Origin: Rhodoferax sp.
GTDB taxonomy: Bacteria; Pseudomonadota; Gammaproteobacteria; Burkholderiales; Burkholderiaceae_C
Assembly (NCBI GenBank): GCA_008015235.1
Contig: SSFF01000030.1
Coordinates: 1-38,311, forward strand
Length of the DNA stretch: 38,311 nt
Direction of reading: 5' to 3'
The notes beneath the pieces are model-generated. The model was not told where the DNA came from, did not search any database, and worked only from the letters and a program-made list of their open reading frames with translations. Each line of letters starts with the position of its first letter. The stretch's first letter is position 1. Made by a program: the position numbers and the translations under genes. Below, one piece after another: positions 7,911 through 16,202 of the stretch.

Positions 7911-8927
7911 TCAGCGCGGGCCGACGACAACGGAAACACGCTGTACGTCATATAGTGCAACGCTATTTGCGACTGCTTTTTCAGGGTCGAAAAGCGCTAG
8001 ATTGATGCCGTCGCTGACCGAACTTCTGTATATGACGCCGTTGTACCCAATCTTCTTAATGAACTCGCATAGATATTGACTGGGCAGGTAGTCGATGGCT
8101 GCACTCCTGGGTAGAACGGGCCTTGTCAGCTCATTTCCCAGCCTTTCGAGAAACGGCACGTCAGCCCGCATACGACCAACCTCACTCGCATCCTCTAATA
8201 GAAACGGCGATACCAATTCTCGTGGACTTCGAAGGTCTACCGCAGTTATCGGCCTCTGAAGAGTGAACTGTGCAACCGATGCCGTCTCACCAGTGTGCGG
8301 GCGTATCTCAGCAATGGCAGTTTCTGGCTCAGAGCCCAAATATAGATATGGTATTCCTGATGGGTTTGCCCGTCCGTGACTTGCAAGATTGCGTGGAGGG
8401 GCGCCCATTTGGTCTAGGGGGTACCCGGCATCAGATGTAGTGATTCGCGCCCGGTACCAAATGTCTGAAAGTTCCCTGGTTGTCAGGTGAGACAGCAATA
8501 CTTCAAGACGATCCTTATCTAAGGCCTCATCCAAGAAGTATCGGTTCTTGTACATTAGCTCGTCTCTTAGCGTTGTCCACGCGACCAGTCCTTCTGATTT
8601 GAACGCAAGTGAAGGAGTGAAGGTCTTGCGGACAATATCCCCGTCGTCCATTATTTCTGCGAGAAGACTCTTCGCATTGGCGATGTCAAGCTTTGGGAAG
8701 AGACTCCAGTCCTCCTTAAGCCATTCAACGAGCAGTCTGCCATCCGGATTGAGTTCGTAGATGCTTGTAAGCATCTCAAACTCTGCAGAGAGCTTACTGG
8801 GCGCGACTAGGTCCACATCAGTGGTATTGCAAAAGTCGCACCGACCATGCACTTCTGCTCGCGAGGGAATCACGCTCCGCCGCAGACCATGGTCGCCAAA
8901 ACATTCAGCGCAGCATAAGGAAGGCAT
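7911..8927 (-). CDS. RES-domain protein with N-terminal zinc ribbon (putative NAD+-degrading effector)
   Basis: The protein has 338 residues and three parts. Residues 5-33 carry paired cysteines (C6-x2-C9 and C30-x2-C33, plus C5), a likely zinc ribbon. Residues about 45-155 are helical and probably regulatory, similar in placement to the HEPN-like helical region that precedes some RES domains. Residues about 157-335 match the RES fold: YRAR with Arg159/161, then HGRANPSGIPYLYLGSE, then ETAIAEIRP, and a late SSVSDGINLALFDPEK. RES domains of toxin-antitoxin systems are related to ADP-ribosyltransferases and deplete NAD+; that this one does is inference. It is the last gene of a three-gene operon and starts 6 bases after the sce7725-type stop, with no Shine-Dalgarno of its own, so translation is probably coupled. 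No Xre/MbcA-type antitoxin gene is adjacent, so control may come from the two partner genes. Confidence 0.8.
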   Translation of the reverse strand: MPSLCCAECFGDHGLRRSVIPSRAEVHGRCDFCNTTDVDLVAPSKLSAEFEMLTSIYELNPDGRLLVEWLKEDWSLFPKLDIANAKSLLAEIMDDGDIVRKTFTPSLAFKSEGLVAWTTLRDELMYKNRYFLDEALDKDRLEVLLSHLTTRELSDIWYRARITTSDAGYPLDQMGAPPRNLASHGRANPSGIPYLYLGSEPETAIAEIRPHTGETASVAQFTLQRPITAVDLRSPRELVSPFLLEDASEVGRMRADVPFLERLGNELTRPVLPRSAAIDYLPSQYLCEFIKKIGYNGVIYRSSVSDGINLALFDPEKAVANSVALYDVQRVSVVVGPR

Positions 8928-8933
8928 GCGGGT

Positions 8934-9872
8934 TTAGGCTAGGAAGAATGTGGAGAGCGTTTCAATGTGATGCTTCATTGAAAGCTTCTTCACTACACCG
9001 AGGCCCGGGAAGTGGCCTTTGGCATGCAGCTCCTTAAGCTCCTGAATGGCACTTGTGTTGTATAGATTCGAGCTACCACTATCGTATTTCTCGACTAATT
9101 TGGCCAGCGCTTGGCCAAACTTACCGGCAGGATCGGTTGGAGTATCACGGGTGGTAGAAACGAAGTGATAGATATACATCGCATCGTCTTTTTGGGGCTC
9201 AATGAACGTAAGGTGAATGGCAACCGCGTACGCCGGTCCACCGCCTTCGGAGAAGTCATCGCCAACGATCAAGAAATCGCCGAACCCATTCATCCCCTCA
9301 TCTTTATACGTAATATGCAGATCAGAAAAATCTTCTAGTGGTGGATGGTCAGCATTCTTCCGCTTGTGGAATCCGTCGCGCAGCAGCACACGAAAGCAGC
9401 CGTCGTAGTGCCGCCGATATAACTTGCCGCACTGAGCCTCAAAAAAGACATGTCGAGTTTCGGGTAGCTTTTCTCCGAGAAGTTCCGCGAAGGCGCGTGC
9501 CTCTGTAAATCCGGCATGTATGAACATAGGCTGATGCGCCAGATGTTTTTCATAGCACTCAAGTGCCTCTGCGGGAGTCATACTTTCGCGAAGAAGAATG
9601 CCTGCTGACACCCCGGGCTTGTCCAAATAGGACTCAGTAAGTAAATCCGTTATGTCCTTGCCGTCTTCCGAGTGGTCCCCGTGCAGGGGATTGACAATGA
9701 CGACCGCCTTACCATTGGCTTGACAAATTTCCGTTAGTGTCTTGTGGAGACCTTTGAGAGTCTCCCTAACCGGCTCGATGATTGGGCAAAAATCGGATTG
9801 TGCTAAGACGTTAGCGCTCTCTCGAATCGCAATTAGTTCAAATTGTTTGCCGCGGAAATATGGGTAATACAT
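8934..9872 (-). CDS. sce7725 family (Beta protein-like) protein
   Basis: A 312-residue soluble protein with the characteristic start MYYPYFRGKQFELIAIRE and the segment CPIIEPVRETL, as in proteins annotated as sce7725 family or Beta protein (named from a Sorangium cellulosum locus); as I recall, the function is unknown. The alternation of hydrophobic strands and helices (VVIVNPLHGD, VSAGILLRE, MFIHAGFTEAR) suggests an alpha/beta barrel-like fold, but I cannot assign an active site. The ATG at 9872 shares one base with the stop codon of the preceding gene (TGATG), a sign of translational coupling; an in-frame GTG at 9884 is a less likely start. It is the middle gene of the operon, between a nuclease-like protein and the RES effector. 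Base composition is clearly less GC-rich than the genes on either side of the operon. Confidence 0.75.
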   Translation of the reverse strand: MYYPYFRGKQFELIAIRESANVLAQSDFCPIIEPVRETLKGLHKTLTEICQANGKAVVIVNPLHGDHSEDGKDITDLLTESYLDKPGVSAGILLRESMTPAEALECYEKHLAHQPMFIHAGFTEARAFAELLGEKLPETRHVFFEAQCGKLYRRHYDGCFRVLLRDGFHKRKNADHPPLEDFSDLHITYKDEGMNGFGDFLIVGDDFSEGGGPAYAVAIHLTFIEPQKDDAMYIYHFVSTTRDTPTDPAGKFGQALAKLVEKYDSGSSNLYNTSAIQELKELHAKGHFPGLGVVKKLSMKHHIETLSTFFLA

Positions 9873-10762
9873 CAGATAGCCCACTCCATTGCTTTGGATG
9901 TTGGTGTGTGCAACGAGCTTACCAGCCGGTCATAGTCGGATAAGCGCAAACGTGTGGACAAAGCTGCCGGCTTCAGGGACTGGGGAAGCTGGTCAACCAA
10001 GGTGCCGAGCGCGGCAAGACTCCGCTCCCGCTTGAGCACTCGCACCATTTCATCGTGCACGGAGCGTGGTTGCAATTCTGCAAATTTCTCTCTCAGCGCT
10101 GCACGCATCTTGGTGTTTGGCAAGTCCGGCACCTCAATACCAAGATTACTCAGAATGTCGATTGCCTCAGACAAGCGCAGTGAGTCGAAAATCGTGAGCG
10201 GGCAGACAGCATCAGCGCGATCCACTGCCTCGCGGACCGTTCTTACTCTATCCCAACGCACCAAACTCATCACGCCGATATCTTCGTCCGTCAGTTCAAG
10301 CACTTGGTCAATAAACGGTTCCGCGACAACTACATAAACCTTGGCAAACACTTTTCGATAATTCTGCAACTGGTTTTCTAAGCGACTGAGTGTGTCTCTC
10401 TCAGATTTAATTTCGTACACAGTGGAAGTGCCGTTCAATATAGCAACGTCTGCCTTACTTGTGCCTGCACGAAACTCCGTGAGAAGACATGCAGTGTTGA
10501 GCGAGTGACGGCCGAGCAATATGTTGTGCGTAAGAGCGGACTTATACACATACTCGTCCCGCATACCGGCCTTTCTCAGAGCCGCGAATGCCATGTCGAA
10601 ACTCGACCCAACAGTGCCGGCTGCCAGTGCCATGTCCAGCAATCCGCTGTCGGTCAACAGTCGCGCGAAAAGTGGCGAGCGCCCCTTCTCCGCGAGCTGC
10701 CGGAACACACTCGAAGAGAAAAGCCGAGATATTGCAGAGAGATTAGTGGCCGCCGTGGTCAC
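9872..10762 (-). CDS. sce7726 family protein, PD-(D/E)xK nuclease-like
   Basis: First gene of the operon. It resembles the sce7726 family, uncharacterised proteins that, as I recall, commonly sit beside sce7725-type genes. The core reads like a PD-(D/E)xK nuclease: Glu96, KADVAIL with Asp105, VYEIKSERD with Glu117 and Lys119, then LENQLQNYRKVF with Gln131 and Tyr135, followed by the strand KVYVVV. That layout is typical of restriction-type nucleases. The C-terminal 130 residues are helical and basic (KMRAALREKFAEL). The frame is open to 10819, but only TTG codons occur there. GTG 10762 has a GGAG ribosome-binding site at 7-base spacing and a promoter-like sequence just upstream, so I chose it (296 aa). 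Whether the nuclease is active is unknown. Confidence 0.75.
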   Translation of the reverse strand: MTTAATNLSAISRLFSSSVFRQLAEKGRSPLFARLLTDSGLLDMALAAGTVGSSFDMAFAALRKAGMRDEYVYKSALTHNILLGRHSLNTACLLTEFRAGTSKADVAILNGTSTVYEIKSERDTLSRLENQLQNYRKVFAKVYVVVAEPFIDQVLELTDEDIGVMSLVRWDRVRTVREAVDRADAVCPLTIFDSLRLSEAIDILSNLGIEVPDLPNTKMRAALREKFAELQPRSVHDEMVRVLKRERSLAALGTLVDQLPQSLKPAALSTRLRLSDYDRLVSSLHTPTSKAMEWAI

Positions 10763-10783
10763 AGCTAATCTCCATCGAACAGA

Positions 10784-10813
10784 ATCATATGACTTCGTCA
10801 AAACCAAAAACAA
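10784..10813 (-). promoter_or_regulatory. Candidate sigma-70 promoter of the sce7726-sce7725-RES operon
   Basis: On the minus strand, TTGTTT (10808-10813) and TATGAT (10784-10789) are separated by 18 bases. Transcription would begin about 15 bases before the GTG start at 10762. The -10 element matches consensus at five of six positions; the -35 element is weaker. Confidence 0.45.
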
Positions 10814-10819
10814 GAACAA

Positions 10820-11121
10820 AATTCGCCATCAGATCACGCCACATACGTACTCCCTACCTCATCAACTTCATACGCAGTTCGCGTCAGCAAGAGCGTCATC
10901 CTGACTGAAATCGGCCAAAGGAAAACTGATGCAGCCGTAGCCTAGTCGGTATGTGGAGGATCGACCAACACTTACGTCTCATTGTATTGGAGCTGTCTTG
11001 ATCTGAGGTGAGCTTGTAGACACCCCAGGGCAGGCAAAGGCCGCGAGCTTGGATGTGCGCTGCCTTCCGGAGAAGCTTCGGATTAGTACGGGATATTTTG
11101 TGGGTTTTATGTGCAATCTAC
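10820..11121. other. Gene-free island end between the sce7726 operon and the truncated xth
   Basis: I see no gene, tRNA or long repeat in these 300 bases. The composition changes from AT-rich near the operon to mixed near the junction. The stretch ends at the island/chromosome boundary, so it should contain one end of the mobile element; any recombinase-binding repeats are not obvious by eye. Confidence 0.5.
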
Positions 11122-11126
11122 TAGTC
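11117..11126. other. Island/chromosome junction inside xth
   Basis: On the minus strand, homology to the xth family runs to the first two bases of the Tyr codon (GGACTA) and then stops abruptly, placing the boundary at about 11121/11122. The displaced 3' end of xth is not found in the window, so the other boundary must lie to the left of position 1. A short target duplication or att core cannot be measured without that side. Confidence 0.6.
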
Positions 11127-11813
11127 CAGCCGCCAGCCCACATTCTTGGCATAGGCCTGGCCGCGGTTGCTCCACCATGTGTAGCAGCTGTCCGTGGTGT
11201 CGGGGTGCAACTGGCGGTACACGTCGACCATGCCGCCCTCCGACAGGAACTTCGTCATCCAGGCACGCTCTTCAGGCAGGAAGCCGCTGTTCTTCTGGTT
11301 GCTTTTCCAGTTCTTGAGGTCGGCTTCGCGGTGGGCAATGTTCACGTCGCTGCAGATCACGAAGTCACGTTGCGTTTTGAGCGCCATCAGGTGCGGGTAG
11401 ATGGCGTCGAGAAAGCGGAACTTGGCCTGCTGGCGATCTTCCCCCGAGGAGCCACTGGGGAAATAGATGCTGATGATGGAGCGCTTGGCGGCAGGCGTGT
11501 CAAAGCGCAGCTCGACGTAGCGGCCTTCATCGTCAAATTCCTGCACCCCGAAGCCCACGACCACATCGCTGGGAGCGTGGCGGGTGTAGACGCCAACACC
11601 CGAATACCCTTTTTTCTGGGCGAAGTGGAAATGTCCATGCAAGCCCGCGAGTTGTTCAAACTTGCCTTCGATGTCCGGTGCCTGGGCCTTGACCTCCTGC
11701 ACGCAAATACAATCGGGACGCTCTTTTGCGAGCCAGGCTTCAAGCCCTTTGCTGGTGGCGGAACGGATACCGTTGAGATTGAGGCTGGTTAACTTGAACA
11801 AGGAATCCCCCAT
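11121..11813 (-). pseudogene. xth: Resident exonuclease III gene, 3'-truncated by the island
   Basis: The product is 230 residues, against 267 for the intact copy at 6990. It keeps NLNGIRSA, QEVKAQ, CSDVNIAH, NSGFLPEERAW and TWWSNRGQAYAKN, but stops at GWRLD. The Tyr codon of the conserved WRLDY motif reads TAG, and everything after it, including the catalytic SDHAPL motif, is missing. Loss of that His predicts an inactive enzyme. The head-to-head position next to pyrE looks like the ancestral chromosomal place of xth. The GTG-free frame opens with ATG at 11813; its ATG overlaps the pyrE ATG on the opposite strand. An alternative TTG at 11801 (giving MFKLTSLNLNG) follows GGGGGA and better matches family N-termini. 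Confidence 0.88.
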
Positions 11814-12498
11814 GTCGAATCAGGACGCGTTGGCCCAGGAATTTGTGGCGTTTGCCGTGGAGTGCGGCGTGCTGCGCTTTGGCGAATTCAAAACCAAGGC
11901 CGGGCGCATGAGCCCCTACTTCTTCAACGCTGGACTTTTTGACGACGGCGCCAAACTGCTGCGTTTGGCCGAATTCTATGCGCAGCGCATTCTCGCCAGC
12001 GGCATGGAATTCGACATGATTTTCGGCCCCGCCTACAAAGGCATTCCGCTGGGCGCCGCGGTGGCCATCGAACTGGCGCGCCAAGGCCGCAATGTGCCCT
12101 TTGCCTACAACCGCAAGGAAGCCAAGGACCACGGCGAAGGCGGCACCCTGGTCGGCGCCCCGCTGCAAGGCCGCGTGCTGGTGGTGGACGATGTGATGTC
12201 GGCGGGCACCGCCGTACGCGAATCGATTGCCCTAATCGAGAAGGCGGGCGCCAAGGCCCACGCCGTGGCCATCGCCCTGGACCGCCAGGAAATGGCCACC
12301 GAGAAGCAGCCTGACGGCAGCACCGTGGACGTACCCTACAGCGCGGTGCAGTACGTACAGAACACCCTCGGGCTGCAGGTTTGCGCGATTGCCAAGCTTT
12401 CCGATTTGATGCAGTATCTGGCGCAGCGCAGTGGGGGCAAGGGCGCTGAAGATCATCAACGCGTGCTGGCCTACCGCGAGCGCTATGGAGTGGACTAG
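11812..12498 (+). CDS. pyrE: Orotate phosphoribosyltransferase
   Basis: PyrE transfers the phosphoribosyl group from PRPP to orotate to form OMP in de novo pyrimidine synthesis. The 228-residue protein has the PRPP-binding motif VLVVDDVMSAGTA (about residues 122-134), the N-terminal KTKAGRMSPYFFN orotate-binding segment, FGPAYKGIPLG and the flexible-loop stretch YNRKEAKDHGEGG. The ATG at 11812 has AAGGA 6 bases upstream; the open frame before it is the antisense of xth. It is divergent from the truncated xth, with start codons that share bases, so both promoters must lie inside the opposite coding sequence or very close to the starts. A DUF4124 gene follows after 6 bases and probably shares the transcript. 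Confidence 0.97.
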   Translation: MSNQDALAQEFVAFAVECGVLRFGEFKTKAGRMSPYFFNAGLFDDGAKLLRLAEFYAQRILASGMEFDMIFGPAYKGIPLGAAVAIELARQGRNVPFAYNRKEAKDHGEGGTLVGAPLQGRVLVVDDVMSAGTAVRESIALIEKAGAKAHAVAIALDRQEMATEKQPDGSTVDVPYSAVQYVQNTLGLQVCAIAKLSDLMQYLAQRSGGKGAEDHQRVLAYRERYGVD

Positions 12499-12504
12499 AA
12501 CTAT

Positions 12505-13155
12505 ATGCAATTGGCAATGCACACATGCAGCGCAACACTGGTACTGGCCATGGCGACTGGCGCAATGGCACAGGCGACCGGACCCGTCATCCCCGGCGTG
12601 TACACCTGCATCGATGCCAAGGGCCGCAAGCTCACCGCCGACCGCCCCATTCCTGAATGCATAGACCGCGAGCAGAAGGTGCTCAACCCCAGTGGCACGG
12701 TCAAGGCCAAGGTGGGGCCCTCTTTGACCGCGCAGGAGCGTGCCGAGCAAGAACAGAAGATGAAGCGCGAAGCCGAGGAACAAAGCAAGGCCGCCGATGA
12801 AAAGCGCCGCAACCGGGCCCTGCTGGTGCGCTACCCCAACAAGGCCGTGCACGACAAGGAGCGCAACGACGCGATTGCCGGCGTCGAGAACGTCATCAAG
12901 GCTGCAAAGGCGCGCATCGACGAGCTCTCCAGCCAACAGCTGCGGCTGGACCAGGAGATGGAGTTCTACAAGAAAGACCCCTCCAAGGCCCCCGCCTACC
13001 TGCGCCGGCAGGTCGAAGAAACCCAGCAAAGCACTGCCGTGCAAAAACGCTTCATCGGCGAGCAGGAGGCCGAAATCCGTCGCATCAATGCACGTTTTGA
13101 CGATGAGTTGTTGCGGCTCAAGCCCTTGTGGGCGGCGCAAGGGAGCGCACAGTAA
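12505..13155 (+). CDS. DUF4124 domain-containing exported protein
   Basis: 216 residues. An N-terminal signal peptide (about residues 1-23, with cleavage near AMAQA) is followed by a short DUF4124-like module, GVYTCIDAKGRKLTADRPIPEC, with its two Cys. Long charged helices follow (about 75-120 and 130-205), rich in Glu, Lys, Arg and Gln, and probably form a coiled coil. Proteins of this type are common and mostly uncharacterised in Burkholderiales; the likely location is the periplasm. It starts 6 bases after pyrE, with an ATG at 12505 and another in frame at 12517, neither with a strong ribosome-binding site, so it is probably translated by coupling to pyrE. A bidirectional terminator follows. 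No specific function can be assigned. Confidence 0.82.
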   Translation: MQLAMHTCSATLVLAMATGAMAQATGPVIPGVYTCIDAKGRKLTADRPIPECIDREQKVLNPSGTVKAKVGPSLTAQERAEQEQKMKREAEEQSKAADEKRRNRALLVRYPNKAVHDKERNDAIAGVENVIKAAKARIDELSSQQLRLDQEMEFYKKDPSKAPAYLRRQVEETQQSTAVQKRFIGEQEAEIRRINARFDDELLRLKPLWAAQGSAQ

Positions 13156-13158
13156 ACA

Positions 13159-13185
13159 AAAGGGTGCCAATGGCGCCCTTTTTTG
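13159..13185. terminator. Bidirectional intrinsic terminator between the pyrE unit and gatB
   Basis: The stem AAGGGTGCC / GGCGCCCTT (one G-T pair) with a 3-nt loop is followed on the plus strand by six T. On the minus strand the same stem is followed by TTTTGTTT. It serves both convergent transcripts, which end at 13155 and 13208. Confidence 0.85.
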
Positions 13186-13207
13186 CCTGTGCCCGTGAAG
13201 CCGCCGC

Positions 13208-14671
13208 TCAGGCCAGCTTCGCGCGCAACAGTTCGTTGACCTGCTGCGGATTGGCCTTGCCTTTGCTTGCCTTCATGATCTGACCGACCAGCGCATTGAG
13301 CGCCTTCTCGTTGCCGGCCTTGAACTCGGCCACGTTCTTGGCATTGGCCGCAATGACCTCGTCGACGATGGCTTCCAGCGCACCGGTGTCGTTCATCTGC
13401 TTGAGGCCCTTGGCCTCGATGATGGCGTCCACGTCAGAGCCGTCACCGGTCCACAGCGCATCAAACACCTGCTTGGCCGCGTTGTTGGAAATGGTGTTGT
13501 CCACAATGCGGACGATGACTGCGGCCAGCTGCGCCGGCTGCACCGGCGCAGCCTCGATGGCGCGGTCTTCGGTATTCAAGCGACGCGCAAGCTCCCCCAT
13601 GATCCAGTTGCTGGCCAGCTTGGCTTGACCGCAGGCCTTTGCCGTGGCCTCGAAGTAGGCCGCGATGGCCTTGCTCTGCGTCAGCTGGGTCGCGTCGTAC
13701 TCCGGCAAGCCATAGTCGGCCACGAAGCGTGTCGCCATGACACGTGGCAATTCGGCCATCTGCCAGCGTACCTGCTCGATCCATTGCTTCGAAATACATA
13801 GCGGAGGAAGATCGGGATCGGGGAAGTAGCGGTAGTCGGCGGCGTCTTCCTTGGTGCGCATGGCGCGGGTCTCGCCGGTGTCGGGGTTGAACAGCACGGT
13901 GGCCTGCTGGATGGCATGGCCGTCTTCGATCTGCTCGATCTGCCAACGCACTTCATAGTCGATGGCCTGCTGCATGAACTTGAAGCTGTTGAGGTTCTTG
14001 ATCTCGCGGCGCGTGCCCAGCGGCTGGCCCGGCTTGCGCACCGACACGTTGGCGTCGCAGCGGAACGAGCCCTCCTGCATGTTGCCGTCGCAAATACCGA
14101 TCCAGGTCACGATCTTGTGCAGTTCCTTGGCGTAGGCCACGGCCTCGGCGCTGGAGCGGATGTCGGGTTCCGTCACGATCTCCAACAGCGGCGTGCCCGC
14201 GCGATTCAGGTCGATGCCGGTCTGGCCATGGAACTCTTCATGCAGGGACTTGCCCGCGTCCTCTTCCAGGTGGGCGCGCACCAGGCGCACGGTCTTCTTC
14301 TCGTCACCGAGGAAGAAACTCACCTCGCCGCCCTGCACCACGGGGATCTCGAACTGGCTGATCTGGTAGCCCTTGGGCAGGTCGGGGTAGAAGTAGTTCT
14401 TGCGGGCGAAGATGCTGCGCTCGGCCACGTGCGAGCCCACGGCCAGGCCGAACTCGATGGCACGCTCGACCGCGCCCTTGTTCATCACCGGCAGCGTGCC
14501 GGGCAGGGCCAGGTCCACGGCGCAGGCCTGGGTGTTGGGCTCGGCACCGAAGGCGGTGGCGGCGCGCGAAAAGATCTTGGATTGGGTGGAAAGCTGGGCA
14601 TGGGTCTCGAAGCCGATCACGACTTCGTAGCCCTGCACCAGCTGCGATGGGGTAGCGGTTTTGGCTTGCAT
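13208..14671 (-). CDS. gatB: Aspartyl/glutamyl-tRNA(Asn/Gln) amidotransferase subunit B
   Basis: GatB phosphorylates the side chain of mischarged Glu-tRNA(Gln) or Asp-tRNA(Asn) and binds the tRNA; GatA supplies ammonia. The protein has the family motifs [46 protein letters not shown], the [10 protein letters not shown] and [17 protein letters not shown] segments, [17 protein letters not shown], and a C-terminal helical YqeY-like tail (about residues 335-487) ending with [18 protein letters not shown] chose ATG 14671, with AGGA 8 bases upstream, over the in-frame TTG at 14677. It begins 2 bases after the gatA stop, so the gatCAB operon is tightly coupled. Length (487 aa) is normal. Confidence 0.97.
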   Translation of the reverse strand: MQAKTATPSQLVQGYEVVIGFETHAQLSTQSKIFSRAATAFGAEPNTQACAVDLALPGTLPVMNKGAVERAIEFGLAVGSHVAERSIFARKNYFYPDLPKGYQISQFEIPVVQGGEVSFFLGDEKKTVRLVRAHLEEDAGKSLHEEFHGQTGIDLNRAGTPLLEIVTEPDIRSSAEAVAYAKELHKIVTWIGICDGNMQEGSFRCDANVSVRKPGQPLGTRREIKNLNSFKFMQQAIDYEVRWQIEQIEDGHAIQQATVLFNPDTGETRAMRTKEDAADYRYFPDPDLPPLCISKQWIEQVRWQMAELPRVMATRFVADYGLPEYDATQLTQSKAIAAYFEATAKACGQAKLASNWIMGELARRLNTEDRAIEAAPVQPAQLAAVIVRIVDNTISNNAAKQVFDALWTGDGSDVDAIIEAKGLKQMNDTGALEAIVDEVIAANAKNVAEFKAGNEKALNALVGQIMKASKGKANPQQVNELLRAKLA

Positions 14672-14673
14672 GT

Positions 14674-16191
14674 TCAAAATCCTGCGGGCTTGGCCGTGTG
14701 GAAGTCGGTGGCCTGCTGAAAACGGTGCGCCGCATTGAGCAGGCGCGATTCCTGGAAATAATTGCCGATGAGCTGCATGCCGATGGGCATGCCGGCATCG
14801 GCGGCAGAAAAGCCCACCGGAATGCTCATGCCGGGCAGACCTGCCAGGGAAGCCGGCAGCGTAAAGATGTCCGCCAGGTAGTTGGCTACCGGGTCATCGG
14901 ATTTTTCACCCAACTTCCATGCCACGGTCGGTGCCACCGGACCGGCAATCAGGTCACAGTCCTTGAAGGCGTTCTGGAAGTCGTCGGCAATCATGCGGCG
15001 GATCTTCTGGGCCTGCAGGTAATAGGCGTCGTAATAGCCGTGCGACAGCACGTAGGTGCCGATCATGATGCGACGCTGCACCTCATCGCCAAAACCCTCC
15101 GAGCGGGTCTTCTTGTACATGTCGGCCAGGTCGGTGTAGTCCTTGGCACGGTGGCCGAACTTCACGCCGTCGAAGCGGCTCAGGTTCGAGCTGGCTTCGG
15201 CCGGGGCAATGATGTAGTACACCGGGATCGACAGCTCGGTGCGCGGCAACTGGATCGGCACCAGTTTGGCGCCCAGCTTCACGTACTGCTGCAGGGCCGC
15301 GTCCACGGCCGCACGCACATCGTCGGACAGGCCCGCGCCAAAGAACTCGGCCGGTACGCCGATGCGCAGCCCATCCAGCGACTGCTCCAGCCCCAGGCTG
15401 TAGTCTTCGGCTGGCACGTCCAGTGAAGTCGAATCGCGGTCGGGGTCGGGGCCGCACATGCTGGAGAGCAGCAAGGCGCAGTCGCGCGCGCTGCGGGCCA
15501 TGGGGCCGGCCTGGTCCAGGCTAGAAGCGAAGGCAATCATGCCGTAGCGCGAAGCGCGCCCGTAGGTGGGCTTGATGCCGGTAATGCCGCAGAACGAGGC
15601 GGGTTGGCGGATCGAGCCGCCGGTGTCGGTACCGGTGGCGGCCGGGGCCAGCCGGGCGGCCACAGCCACGGCGCTGCCACCGGAGGAACCTCCAGGAATC
15701 CGCTCCGTGTTCCAGGGATTGCGCACCGGGGCTGGCGCTGCACTGCCCACCGGGGCGATGGCCGAATTTTCGTTGCTGGAGCCCATGGCGAACTCGTCGC
15801 AGTTGAGCTTGCCCAGCGTGACGGCACCGGCCGCGGCCAGCTTGGCCACCACGGTGGCATCGAACGGCGACTGGTAGCCCTGGAGCATGCGCGAGCCGGC
15901 CGTGGACGGGAAGTCGCGGGTCACAAAAATGTCCTTGTGGGCCAGCGGCACGCCTTCGAGAACGGCCGTGCTGCCCTGGGCCAAGCGTGCATCGGCGGCC
16001 CGCGCCTGGGCAAGCGTGGTGTCTTCCTGCTGCGCCACATAGGCGCCCAGCGCGCGGTGCTGGGCACAGCGCTGCAGGTAATGGGTGGCCAGTTCGACAG
16101 CGCTGAACTGCTTGCTGCGCAGGCCTTGGGCCAGTTCGCACACATCCAGGTCATGCAGGTCCCGGCCAGGGGTGAGGAGGGAAGAAGTCAT
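14674..16191 (-). CDS. gatA: Aspartyl/glutamyl-tRNA(Asn/Gln) amidotransferase subunit A
   Basis: GatA is the amidase-signature subunit that hydrolyses glutamine and channels ammonia to GatB. The catalytic Ser-cisSer-Lys triad is visible: Lys86 in PLAHKD, Ser169 in the GGSSGGSA glycine-rich loop, and the nucleophile Ser193 in [27 protein letters not shown] and the C-terminal [10 protein letters not shown] are also typical. The 505-residue length is normal for the family. The ATG at 16191 lies 11 bases after the gatC stop. Presence of gatCAB implies that the cell makes Gln-tRNA and/or Asn-tRNA by the indirect route; which tRNA it uses cannot be told from this window. Confidence 0.97.
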   Translation of the reverse strand: MTSSLLTPGRDLHDLDVCELAQGLRSKQFSAVELATHYLQRCAQHRALGAYVAQQEDTTLAQARAADARLAQGSTAVLEGVPLAHKDIFVTRDFPSTAGSRMLQGYQSPFDATVVAKLAAAGAVTLGKLNCDEFAMGSSNENSAIAPVGSAAPAPVRNPWNTERIPGGSSGGSAVAVAARLAPAATGTDTGGSIRQPASFCGITGIKPTYGRASRYGMIAFASSLDQAGPMARSARDCALLLSSMCGPDPDRDSTSLDVPAEDYSLGLEQSLDGLRIGVPAEFFGAGLSDDVRAAVDAALQQYVKLGAKLVPIQLPRTELSIPVYYIIAPAEASSNLSRFDGVKFGHRAKDYTDLADMYKKTRSEGFGDEVQRRIMIGTYVLSHGYYDAYYLQAQKIRRMIADDFQNAFKDCDLIAGPVAPTVAWKLGEKSDDPVANYLADIFTLPASLAGLPGMSIPVGFSAADAGMPIGMQLIGNYFQESRLLNAAHRFQQATDFHTAKPAGF

Positions 16192-16202
16192 CGTCTTTTG
16201 CT

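Noticed and set aside
12232..13170. 312-aa open frame on the minus strand opposite pyrE and the DUF4124 gene
   Set aside because: It spans two well-supported plus-strand genes and their boundary. The Leu/Val-rich translation comes from the complementary Lys/Glu codons.
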